In this document: positions 10,136-19,789 of the stretch, in pieces
How positions within the stretch are numbered: position 1 is the first letter of the stretch
Layout: each line of letters begins with the position of its first letter
Origin: Hawksworthiomyces lignivorus
Taxonomy: Eukaryota; Ascomycota; Sordariomycetes; Ophiostomatales; Ophiostomataceae
DNA length: 64,000 bases
Reading direction: 5' to 3'
Assembly (NCBI GenBank): GCA_002917075.1
Contig: NTMA01000036.1
Coordinates: 310,001 to 374,000, forward strand
Made by a program: the position numbers and the translations under genes
The notes under the pieces: generated by a model
Databases searched by the model: none
Seen by the model: the letters and a program-made list of their open reading frames with translations, nothing else
Told to the model about the DNA's origin: nothing

Positions 10136-12344
10136 ATGGATTTTGATCCGAAGCATGACCAGTCATTGAATCTGCCGCTTCGCTTTCCTGGTGATCCTGT
10201 TGTAAACCCCTCAACGGCGGCAGCAGGAAGCGCAAGACCACCAGAGCAGCAACAGCAGCAGCAGCCCAGGCAGCCACAACCTCGAGCGAAACAGCGCACA
10301 TCCGAGACATCCACCAGGGAGTCCTCACGGCAGCCATCGAGGGAGCGGTCTCCAACCTTTACAGTCTACATCCGCGTGCCAGCCCCACGGAACGGCTTCG
10401 TAGATCCTCCAGATGTACGAACAGACGCCCCATTTGATGCCACAAGATAAAACAGCGTATAGAATACCAGATCATGTGCTAACTATGCAAAAATTTCTAG
10501 GTCCACTGGAATCGAGAGAAAGATGATGCGCTCTGGCGGATATTGTCCCACATGTCTAAAAATGATATTGACTGTACGTTCGCAGGTCCTTCAAGGACCA
10601 AGCTTGGTGCTTCCATCCACAACTCGGGAAACAGTTGCTGACTTGTGTCGTACTTATAGGGGAAGAACTGTACGACACCTCCACAAGATCCCCCGCTGCC
10701 CCAACCCCAATCCAGTCTGCTGTCTTTCTCCATCCTCGCTAACGTACCCGAAGAGCAGAAAAGTTCGATGCCACGGTAGATTTTCTCCTTATTCAAGCCA
10801 CCATCCTTACCGACCGACATGCTTCCCAAGTTCGTGCGCAGACGCGAAAAGTTGCCGCTCTCGGCACCCGAGACTCACCAGTGCAGTCGCCCATCCGTGC
10901 CAACGATCAGTCGCCCGTCATCGGCGGTCCTGGCCCATCCCGTCGAAATAATGCTGCTGCTACTTCCACGCCCACTTCTGAAAACACGGGAAGACCGCTT
11001 TCGAAAGGTGGAGTCGGTGCGGTCGGGAAAATAACATCGGAAGCCATGAGGCGGACTTCATCAGCTGGCAGCGCTAATAGCGCAAGAGTCACCAGTGGAA
11101 CCGGCTCGCCTGCTAATGGTTCTCGCCGATTGTCTATGGAGGCTGGCCATCCTCGCCCCCAGCGGCAGACACAGCTCTCCATTGATACGACTTCACCATA
11201 TGCTGATCCAGCTGTATCATTTCCAGCCTCGCCAGTCAGCGCAATGTCGCCGGTCGAACGAGCGCCTCTTCCATCTTCTGCCAATGACAGCGTTTTCCGA
11301 CAGCGGCAACTACTCCCACCTATTGCCATGCAACCAACACATCCAGTCGTGGGCAGTAATCGCAGGAAAAGTTATGATACAGAAGAGGATGATGAAGGGC
11401 CTGACGCAGAATCCCCAGCTGCCGCATCATCGGAGTCGTCAGACTCTTCTTCAACACCATCAGAGCCGGTCATGTCTCGCATCTTCAAGCGACCGCCCGG
11501 ATATCTTCAGAACCAGCAGCAGCAACAACAGCAACAGGCGAAGCAACAGCAGCGGCAAGGTACCTTGACTTCCAGAGCTGGTGGGCCTTCGAAAGCAACG
11601 CGGGATGGCGATGGAATCGGATTTGGGAATACTGGATTGGGCATATCTTCAGGAGGATCTGACGATGGGGATGAGTCCGAGACCCAGGCTGCCTTTTTGC
11701 CGTTCAAGTCGCCTACTCTGGCTGCAACGGCCAGCGGCAAAACATCGGTAAGAAAGCCCAGTACGAGCGGAAATAGGCATCACCAGCACAGTTCACAGCA
11801 CCGTGGAGCCACGAACGACACATCGTCGCCGTCATCCTCGGCTTCGGCATCACCAACAACCAAGGCCTTCAAAGGCCCGTCGGTGGCAGTGGGTTCCAAC
11901 AGAGCTGTTTCTGGTAGTCCGTCGACTGCAACCGCAGTGGCTGCAGCACGCCTGCAATCTTCTCGGCTGACTGGCATGCGGTCACCACCACGCCTACAGC
12001 ACACAGTCTCTGGAAGGGCTGCTCCAGCAAAAGGCGGCCCTGGCTTCCCGCGAGAAGGAAGCGACACGGGCACAACACCCAGCATGGGTAGCAGCTTCAG
12101 TGATTTGGATGGTACGCCGAGAATCTTTACTGCAGTTACCCCGGCCACGTGTTTCGATGATCTAGTGTTCTTAAGTATCGGTTTATTTCAATTACTAACT
12201 GCATTCTTTCTTGTGATAGATGTGTCCTTTACGCAGTCGGTACTCGACGAAGCACTTGCGAGTAAGGTGGAAGACACTGTTATCACTACGAGCTCTAATA
12301 ATACCGACACCATGACGTCTTCCGCGAGCAGGAGGCAACGATGA
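10136..12344 (+). CDS. ATG29: Autophagy-related protein 29 (Atg29), five exons including a 10-nt microexon
   Basis: Atg29 is part of the Atg17-Atg29-Atg31 scaffold that organises the pre-autophagosomal structure. Exons are 10136-10414, 10501-10573, 10660-10669, 10754-12111 and 12220-12344 (614 aa). The core is FTVYIRVPAPRNGFVDPPD (residues 75-93), VHWNREKDDALWRIL, then DIDWEELAEKFDATVDFLL and TDRHASQVRAQTRKVAALG, all hallmarks of the family. Trp-Glu-Glu-Leu is supplied by the microexon, and each boundary has GT...AG with CTAAC or CTGAC branch sites. The last exon gives SFTQSVLDEAL, a conserved C-terminal motif. The long Ser/Pro/Gln-rich middle is typical. Unusual is a roughly 73-residue N-terminal extension with a Gln run before the domain; an in-frame ATG at 10106 would lengthen it further. 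Confidence 0.9.
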
Positions 12345-13521
12345 AACCACTGGTTGGTTTCTCCTGGTTCCCTTCCTTGTCATTTTGCATAATACAATTA
12401 TCGGAAGCGATATTTAGAGGTGTTGAACAAACTATGAGAACTGACAGAAGTGCGTCGTTGCTTTCTTGCAGGAAAGCCCAATAGCATGATGAAAAGACAG
12501 TACGCCATCACCATGTCACTCTCAAAACAGGCAGATTTTCAGCGGGAGTTCTCATTTCAAGGAGTTAATAGGATGGTCATCTTGCAATATTGGGTTGAAG
12601 GATCGGCGTTATATGTTCAAATAACTGTATTAAACCTGAGAGAATTATATCCTTTGCCTCTAAATTGCTTGATGGGGTAGCAGTTTCTATTCACCGTTGA
12701 GAGAGAGATGCGCTTCATCCTTGCCATTCTGTTACTGGTGCGCCTTGCGTCCTATTCGAGTTCAGGAACGCTCCGATTTTCTCAATTAACTTTTGAATGC
12801 AGTAGATGGTATTATGATGCTTTATATTGGTTAGTTGTACACTATGAATAGTGAATAAAAGAAAGAAAGGAATACTACCGAAGAAAGAATAAGATGGCAG
12901 AGACACTACTCACTGCGATTCACATGGCAATTTTTTCTACGAATCACAAGTGCATAATCAAATTTTCAGTTTTAGAAAAATATCAATTACGCTGTCACTG
13001 TATCACAAATACCGCTAGGAAGAACTTTCTTCAGGATAGTCACCATTCATCACCTGTCATAAAGCTTGACGAAGTCTTCCCCTACCAAATTCGATGGCCT
13101 ATAATTTTGCTTGGGTGTTCTGCAGCGCTTTTTACCTGCTTTAACTTCCTGTACCCTTTCTCTTTATCAATAGCACTCCAGTCGCTGATTTATGGTAGTG
13201 TCACAATATATTAACAGCAGCTGCGCCTCTTTAATGTCTCGAGATAAGACAAGAGACGCCCTTTTTTTTAGTAGTGGTTGCGGATAGCATTTTGTCTCAC
13301 CAAGCAGAACTTCTCCAGTGACCACACATGTGCCTGTTACCATTCGTTTGCCGCTTCTATATGAGATGTGGATTTGTGTTAGACTCAGTGAGTACCTATT
13401 CAAAAAGCATGAAGCTCTGAAGGATCTCTATTGTCGATGGAAGCAACCGGCGTCACAGAATACAGTTTGATTGACGTGTTAGTATCGCCAGAGCTGAGTA
13501 AAGAAAGGCTGTCTCATCCTC
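12345..13521. other. Intergenic, 3' flank of ATG29
   Basis: No supported gene. Short frames at 12450-12680 and 12894-13214 lack a start context and protein-like composition. Confidence 0.5.
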
Positions 13522-13890
13522 CTAGTTGTTCTCTTCGTCTTCCTCGGCCTCTTCTACGATTGTGTACAGTTTTTTGTCTAGAGAGAAACGGCGGGAATTA
13601 TGTGCTTCTCGCCAAGTTTTGCGGCGGAATTTTTTAGCCAGTAAGCAGTGCAAAAGGGGATCGTCTCCAGCAGCATATGAGTCCCGATGGCATGTGTTAT
13701 TTTCGCAGACTATGAGCGGGAGGGTCCCGTACTGCTGGGAGAAGTTCTTATAAGACCGGATGGGACAAGATTCACGTCTGAGACGTGCAGCCGCATCTTT
13801 GCAGAAGTCTACAAAGCTAGAGCGAATCTGGGTAGCCCCATAGTCTCTCTTGGCAGGATCAGTCTGCCAGATGTTGACGTGAAACGTCAT
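13522..13890 (-). CDS. Possible small protein, 122 aa, unknown
   Basis: A single-exon frame with ATG in a good context (CGTACAATGACG). Its composition is balanced and protein-like: MTFHVNIWQTDPAKRDYG at the start, a Cys/His-containing middle (VCENNTCHR...LLHCLLAKKFRRKTWREAH) and an acidic tail EEAEEDEENN. The Cys and His residues could bind a metal, but I do not recognise a known finger. Plus-strand frames on the same DNA look poorer. It is isolated between ATG29 and the CPCC-motif gene. This is a candidate gene and the prediction could be chance. Confidence 0.4.
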   Translation of the reverse strand: MTFHVNIWQTDPAKRDYGATQIRSSFVDFCKDAAARLRRESCPIRSYKNFSQQYGTLPLIVCENNTCHRDSYAAGDDPLLHCLLAKKFRRKTWREAHNSRRFSLDKKLYTIVEEAEEDEENN

Positions 13891-14899
13891 TGTACGGTCT
13901 TTGAGAGGTGATTACAATGATTACAGAAGATAACGAAGGATGTTCTTTGCAGAGCAAAATGCCGCACTGATAAGTACGAGCGATGAAGCGCGCCTTTTTG
14001 ACTCTTCAATTTTGCTCCCAGGAGAAGCGAGGTTTTGCGCGAGCCTGAAGGGTTGATTAGCCGTGAAAGATTGATCAGCTATTTGATCTGCTGAAGTTGT
14101 CAAAATGATAGCAGCTTGAGGTCCACGATCTCAAAGATATAAAAATCCGTAGAGATTTCTTGAATCTGCAGAAGAAGAAGTGGCAGACTCTTGGGCTGAA
14201 AATTTTGATGTAGAATGAAAAGAGGTGAAGCAGGAAAAGTTTCCAGGACGGGGGGGGAGCCAGATATTTATAGACAAGAACAGACCGTGGTTTTCTGTGA
14301 TATACTGTGGGCAATTCACTTTATTTCACCGCTCAGATTCTTTTCTCTTCAGTTCGCTTCTATTCTGTGGAAGGACGTTACTTTTGTTGTCTGTTGGTCG
14401 AACATTTTGTGTGTTGACTTCTTAGCCCCTTTTCGGTGCGTGTAGCCCAGAAAGGCACAAAATGCAATTAGGGTGGAAGAACGGAATATTTTGTAAGACC
14501 GTGAAGCTTCACTTCCTTTTTTTTCCATTCATATGATTTTTTTTTCTGTTTCTAAAGTATGGTCGACAAGCGGTATCGCCATCTTACAAGCTAAAGGCCA
14601 TTAAGCTGCGAAATATTACAAGCCTTGTATCAAAACAAAGTCCCATATGCCTTAGAATCAGTAGTAGATCTGGTACCCCCAAAATCCCATTGCTTGAAGA
14701 CACTTAAATAGTGGTATTTAAAACTCATCCAAGAAAGACGGCAAACACACAAGCCGATAAACCAATTCTTAGAGAGAAAATTCGCTGGAATTGAAAAGAA
14801 CGCCCTGATGGTTGCTTGTTTTTATCCGAAACAATAGCTCAATCAGTCACCCAAATTTTCATAAATGATACAGTATGCCCGTGATGATGCAGCTTGCTG
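13891..14899. other. Intergenic, no supported gene
   Basis: AT-rich with T-runs (about 14517-14550). It includes the 3' flank of the CPCC-motif gene on the minus strand. Nothing recognisable. Confidence 0.5.
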
Positions 14900-17501
14900 C
14901 TAATCTAGGAAAGGATATCCTTTCGGTGGCGCAGGCAGCATGTCATAGAGGAGGCTGATGGGAATGTAGTCTGCTTAGATTAGTTACTGGGTTGCATGAT
15001 GCAGTTGAGAAATAGAAGATATCGTCGACATACCTTTCCCCCGGCCTACTTCTGGCCGCGGATAATCTTCTTCAGGCAAAATACTAAGATCGCGACGGAT
15101 GTACATGTTGCAGCATGGGCATGGCCGACCGCGGTAAGCGCCGGGTAGCGGCAGAGGCACAGTATTAGGTCCAATGCTAGCTTGGTCAACAGCGACTACT
15201 GCAATATCATCGCTTTCGCTTCCGCTCCTGCTTCGGCTACCACGATTTCCAGAGGAAGAAAACTGTCCCGACTGCGTCCGGCTGACAGTTAGCAGTGGCT
15301 CTCCCGATTCTAGGCGGCGGAGGCGCTCTCGCGCCGCCTCGATGGCTCGTCGCCGCCCGTCTTTGCGATATAGTTCTGCCTCCATCAAAGTACCGTCTGG
15401 GGTGGCCACCAGGTGGTTAGATCGTGAAACAAGTACATTCGGCCGTGGGCTCGATTTCTCCTGGAGCTGTTCTTGTTGCTGAAGAGAGCGCTGGCGTTGT
15501 TGTTGAACAAGAGGTGGTTGCCGTGGCGGCCGCTTCTGTTGTGCCAGAGCCTGGGGTTGCGGTTGCTGTTGTGGCTGTTGCTGTGGCTGCTGTTGTGGTT
15601 GTTGTGGATGCTGTTGCGGCTGGGTCTGTAGTTGTGGTTGCGGTTGTGCTTTAGGCTGCTGAACTTCTTGTTGCTGCTCGTGTTGTTGTGTGAGAGGAGC
15701 CGGGGGAGGCTGCTGTGCTGCATTCTGCGGCTGGGGATACCGCTGGCGCAATTCCTTCAAAGCCCGTTCCCAGAAGGCATCAAATGCGGCTGCAGTGTGT
15801 GCGGTTCCTGGGTCGTTTGGATCATCCAGCGAGAGTGGCCGACCCGGAGCCAATCGTGGTGGTGCAATTGATCGTTCTAGAGGCCCAGGTCTCCGAGCAG
15901 GCTTTGGTTGAAGCTGTTGGGACGGGAGCTGTTGTGGGAGAGGCTGCTGTGGTGAAGACTGCTGTGGTGAAGGCTGCTGTGGTGAAGGCTGCTGTGGTGG
16001 AGGCTGCTGTGGTGGAGGCTGCTGTTGTGGAGGCTGCTGTGGCGGAAGTTGCCGTGAAGGTGACCGCTGTAATGGAGACTGCTGTGATTGAAGCTGCTGT
16101 GGTTGAAGCTGCTGTGGTTGAGGCTGCTGTGATTGAGGCTGCTGTGCTTGGGGTTGCCGTGGCAAGGGTGGCTGTGGAAGTGGCTGCTGTGGTTGAGACT
16201 GCTCTGGCTGTGGCTGTATCTGCCGCGGTTGGCTCAATGGTGGGCGACGAGCATGCCGGTAGGAAATTGGGCCGGGGGTGCGCTGGTGCAGCCGTTTTTG
16301 TGAGGCCTGCTGGGATAGCCTCGTTTCCTCTTCTTGCTGCTTCTCTCTCTGTTTCCGCTGTTCCTCCTGTTGTTGTAGTTGAATGTTCTGAATCTGCTGA
16401 TGGACTTGAGACTGCATTGTGCTTGGCACTGAGTATCGTCTATATGGACGTTTTTCCTGCCTCTGGCTTAGTCCTCGACGCCTTGTAAGGCGCTGTTGGC
16501 GAGTTAACGGCAATTCCAGCAGTGACTCTTGAACTTCTTCGTAGTCGGGCATGCTGACGTCTGCGTCGTCGTCAAGTTCAAGCTTCACAACGATAGTGTC
16601 CTCATCGGACATGAGGACGTCTTCTTCTGGTGTTTTGTCACTCGAAACGTAAACTTCAGACTCCACTGCGGGGGGAGGGCGTTGCTGTGAGTGTCGCTGC
16701 TGTGAGTGTCGCTGCTGAGTTGAGACAGTCGCTGAAGCTGCTTTGGCAGACGCGTCTTTCGCTTTGCTGGAAGAAGTTGCGACAGCTGGGTCGGCATCCT
16801 TCTCGGTTTCTTCTTCGTTGCCTTCGTCTTCGTCTGGTAGGTCTCTGGGCGACTTTTCTCTGTTTTCCTCTCCGTCCCTGTCCTTCTCGCCGTCACTTCC
16901 CCCGCTATCCCCGTGACTCCCTTGGCCATCGTCACTTTCGTCATTACCACTATCTTCTTCCCGTTCTCTGCTGTCTCTTCCTTCACTGCTTCCATCTCTA
17001 TCCGACCATTCTTCGGCCCCTCGGTCACCTTCGTCACCTTGGCCACGACCTCCCCCCACATCGTCTTCTCTATTCATTTCATAATCTTCTCCACTCTCAC
17101 GAACTTCAATGGTTCTTGCCTCTTCCCAAGCAGCACTTCTCTCAGGCTGTTGAGAGGCTGGCCGGTAGCGAGGTGGAGATTCATACCTTCTCTCTGTGTC
17201 TGGCAATACTTCGATTACATCCGCCTCGTCGTACGTCTTTGACACAGACGGGCTACGAGAGGGATAGAAGCTTCGGATTGCCTCGTACTGTTCAACAAGC
17301 ATTTTGCGCTCTACGCTTGTCAACAGACGACTCAGGACCACCCAAGCTGAAGCGTTTAATTAGAGGTTTGAGAAGCTTACCTTTCCTCCGTGCAGACTTG
17401 GTCTTTCGGTCCATGACTCCTGGCTGGCAGCATGGACAATCGGAATTGATCTTGGTGAGGCCATGTGGCCACCGCGTCGTCCACCCATCAGTGGACGGCA
17501 T
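14900..17501 (-). CDS. Gln/Pro-rich protein with CPCC motifs at both ends, 834 aa model
   Basis: Proposed exons on the minus strand are 17501-17381, 17346-15034 and 15033/14971-spliced 14970-14900. The ATG at 17501 has a strong context (GCCGCCATGCC). The N-terminus carries DCPCCQPG (near residue 24), then a helix VLSRLLTSVERKMLVEQY. The middle is acidic Asp/Glu/Ser-rich, then a long Gln/Pro tract. The C-terminus has RPCPCCNMYIRRDLSILPEE and, after a 63-nt intron (GTATGT...GCAG), ends DYIPISLLYDMLPAPPKG plus five residues. Frame continues across both introns. The first intron would be only 34 nt, which is very short; without it translation could begin at 17302. I recognise no family. Cys pairs at both ends suggest metal binding or dimerisation, which is inference. 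The Gln tract is typical of fungal transcription cofactors. Confidence 0.6.
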
Positions 17502-18439
17502 GGCGGCGTAGAAAGAATAATAGCGGGATGGCCTTGCGAGCAGCTTTGACAGCTGTGCCGTAGGCAGGTCACAGGGATTGCAGAGACTGCAATCGCTGCT
17601 GTAACTTTTGCAAGCACGGCGGGACGGTTTTGTACTTTTTGATCTCGTGCTTTTCGCAGAGACGCTGGATGCAAGAAGGAGGTAGCACCTTGGACTCCGG
17701 TTGTTTTCAGCTGTGCCGCTTGCTGGCAGTCGTAGACGGGGAGTTGGCTCCGACTGCCACCAGAGCTCGAGGGTGCAGCCGAGCATACTGTGCAGAAACA
17801 GAAGAAAGGAGGAAAAGAAGAAGAAGAAGAAGAGACTAGGGGAGGGAAAAGAGTGGGAACAAATACAAGCAGAATAGAAAAGGAGATTGGCACGATAAAG
17901 GGAATATGATTTGACAAAAAAGACAGACAGAGAATATCGGGAAGATGCAGAAAGCTTCTCTCCACTTTAGCTACTGTAATGTCTTCTCGCAGCTTGGCGT
18001 TTGCCAGTCATGCTTTTTCTTCACGGATTGCGTTTGCTTTTCCTCCGGGCTCTTCTTTTTTGTTTGTTTCACCCTCTTTAATATGCAGCCAGACGAAAGG
18101 GTAGGCGAACAGCAAACGAATGTGAGACAAGAGCAGCCTCTCGTTCCGTCTAGGCCAGCAGAAAGACGAACAGGATGTCCTGTTGCGGTGCACGGGCCAA
18201 CACTACGCTGCAGGCTTACGGGGATCACAGCGGCTGGCGACATGGTTCTGCCACTCAGCTAACCGCCGGCACTAAAAGAGCAGTTAGACGATTGGACGAG
18301 ACGCCAGGGACAAGACGAGCATTTCAGCCAGCAAAAATAGATCAGGGCCGGGGTGGCTGCAGCAGAGTTGCAGCAGCTGCACAGACTGGCAGGTCAATCG
18401 CCAGAGTGGGCGGCTATTTTGAGTACCTAAGAAAAGAGA

Positions 18440-18700
18440 GAGGAAGGATGCTACGTAAAAAGAGGAGAAGAAGCAGAAGTGAAATGAGGGAAATATTGCA
18501 ATAGTAAAAAGAGAAGAAGAAGGAAGTAGAAGAGAAAAGAAAAGAAAAGAAAAAAGAAAAGAAAGAAGAAAAAGAAAAGAGAGAGAGGGGAATAGAGACA
18601 CTTAGAAAAAAAGAAAGTTCTGAAAGGCTGTAGATAGAGAGAAGAGAGATAATACTGAGAGAGACTCGATCAAACAAGAGCAGGAAAGAAAAAGAAAACA
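18440..18700. repeat. Purine-rich (GA/AAG) low-complexity tract
   Basis: About 260 bp are almost entirely A and G on the plus strand, made of AAAAGAAAAG and GAGAGAG type words. Such tracts are common in fungal promoters and can form triplex DNA. Confidence 0.7.
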
Positions 18701-18933
18701 GCACGGAGAAGCGAAGCGCTTCATGTTTCTAAGTATAGATCAGTCTGCTGCTTTGACGACTTTCTCCAGTTGATAACTACCGGGAAGACCCGCTAAAACT
18801 AGAGAGTCGGCTAGAAAAATAGGCGTCAAACGTGAGATTTGCTGCTCTCCACTCTCGTCACATATGTAGGCTTATGTACAAATACGGTAGAGGATCTGGG
18901 GAAACGTTCGGTGGCGAAGACGTATGTACATAA

Positions 18934-18989
18934 GACGCAGGACGCAGGACACAGGTCGCAGGACGCAGGACGCAGGTCGCAGGACGTAG
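18934..18989 (+). repeat. 7-bp minisatellite, eight copies of GACGCAG
   Basis: Eight contiguous heptamers: GACGCAG, GACGCAG, GACACAG, GTCGCAG, GACGCAG, GACGCAG, GTCGCAG, GACGTAG. The GTCGCAG variant at positions 4 and 7 suggests partial duplication of a longer unit. It lies in the divergent promoter region. Confidence 0.9.
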
Positions 18990-19789
18990 TCGGACAATTT
19001 CCCCTGCACGGCCTCCCATACTCCTGTGTGCAACTCTTTTGTGCAAATGGGGATGTTGGAATTGAGATGCTCGCATGCAATAATTAGAATCGCATGTGAA
19101 CATCTGTGAGCTCATGTACGACGTGTTTAGGTTTAGTGAATCTGCGTTCAGATGCATGTATGTCACAGCTGATAGCGTCTCGTGGGGGGACACAATGTGT
19201 AGAGAGAAACAGCCAGTCGGACAGCAAGCAAGACGGCTAGCAAGCCAGCCTAGAAGCTATCTTCCTTGCGGCTTTTGTCTCTGCCGTGCAGAAAACGTTG
19301 CTTTGAGAGAAATACTCCGTAGGTGAAGCAGTTTTCAGTGAGACACTGCCTACGATCACAGGGCAGAGCTTTGCTGACATAAGCATTTCAGGCGACCCCT
19401 CCGCTTTTCCTTATCAGCTCTTTCCCTCATTAATCTCGTTATCTCTTTCCTTAGCTGTTTTCTTGCCTGTTTCGGCAACGATCTCTTCAGCAGTCCAGCC
19501 AACCAACATCGCAGACTGCGCGCATGTGCATCATTTCTGTTCCTGGGGGCCTTGCTACAGAAAACCACGGCCGCCGTGCTCGAGCCACAAGACCTGCATC
19601 GCGTGCTCTCTATTGCCGTGTTGCTTTTGGTTCTGCGTTTTCTTCCTCTGCAGGATATCTCCTTTAGCGGCAATCTGGGCCTTCTCGCGGTTCCCGCCGA
19701 CCCCTCCCGCGAAGCAAGGCTTTCTTCCTTCCATCCCCCTTCGTCCCTCTCGCCTCCTATAAGGACACATCAGCAACAGCCGTACCTTT

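Larger units (their letters stand above)
17502..19789. other. Divergent intergenic region between the CPCC-motif gene and the Ivy1-like gene
   Basis: A shared upstream region for two divergent genes. It holds a purine-rich plus-strand tract (about 18440-18700), a 7-bp tandem repeat (18934-18989) and a CT-rich leader before 19790. The many frames here follow the low-complexity tracts and are not supported as genes. Confidence 0.55.

Noticed and set aside
15424..16488. Long Val/Ala-rich plus-strand frames opposite the Gln tract
   Set aside because: They are the reverse reading of CAG/CCA-type codons of the minus-strand Gln/Pro-rich gene, not independent genes.
18934..18989. Possible CRISPR-like or telomeric repeat
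   Set aside because: Contiguous 7-bp units without spacers and not a TTAGGG telomere repeat; a minisatellite explains it.
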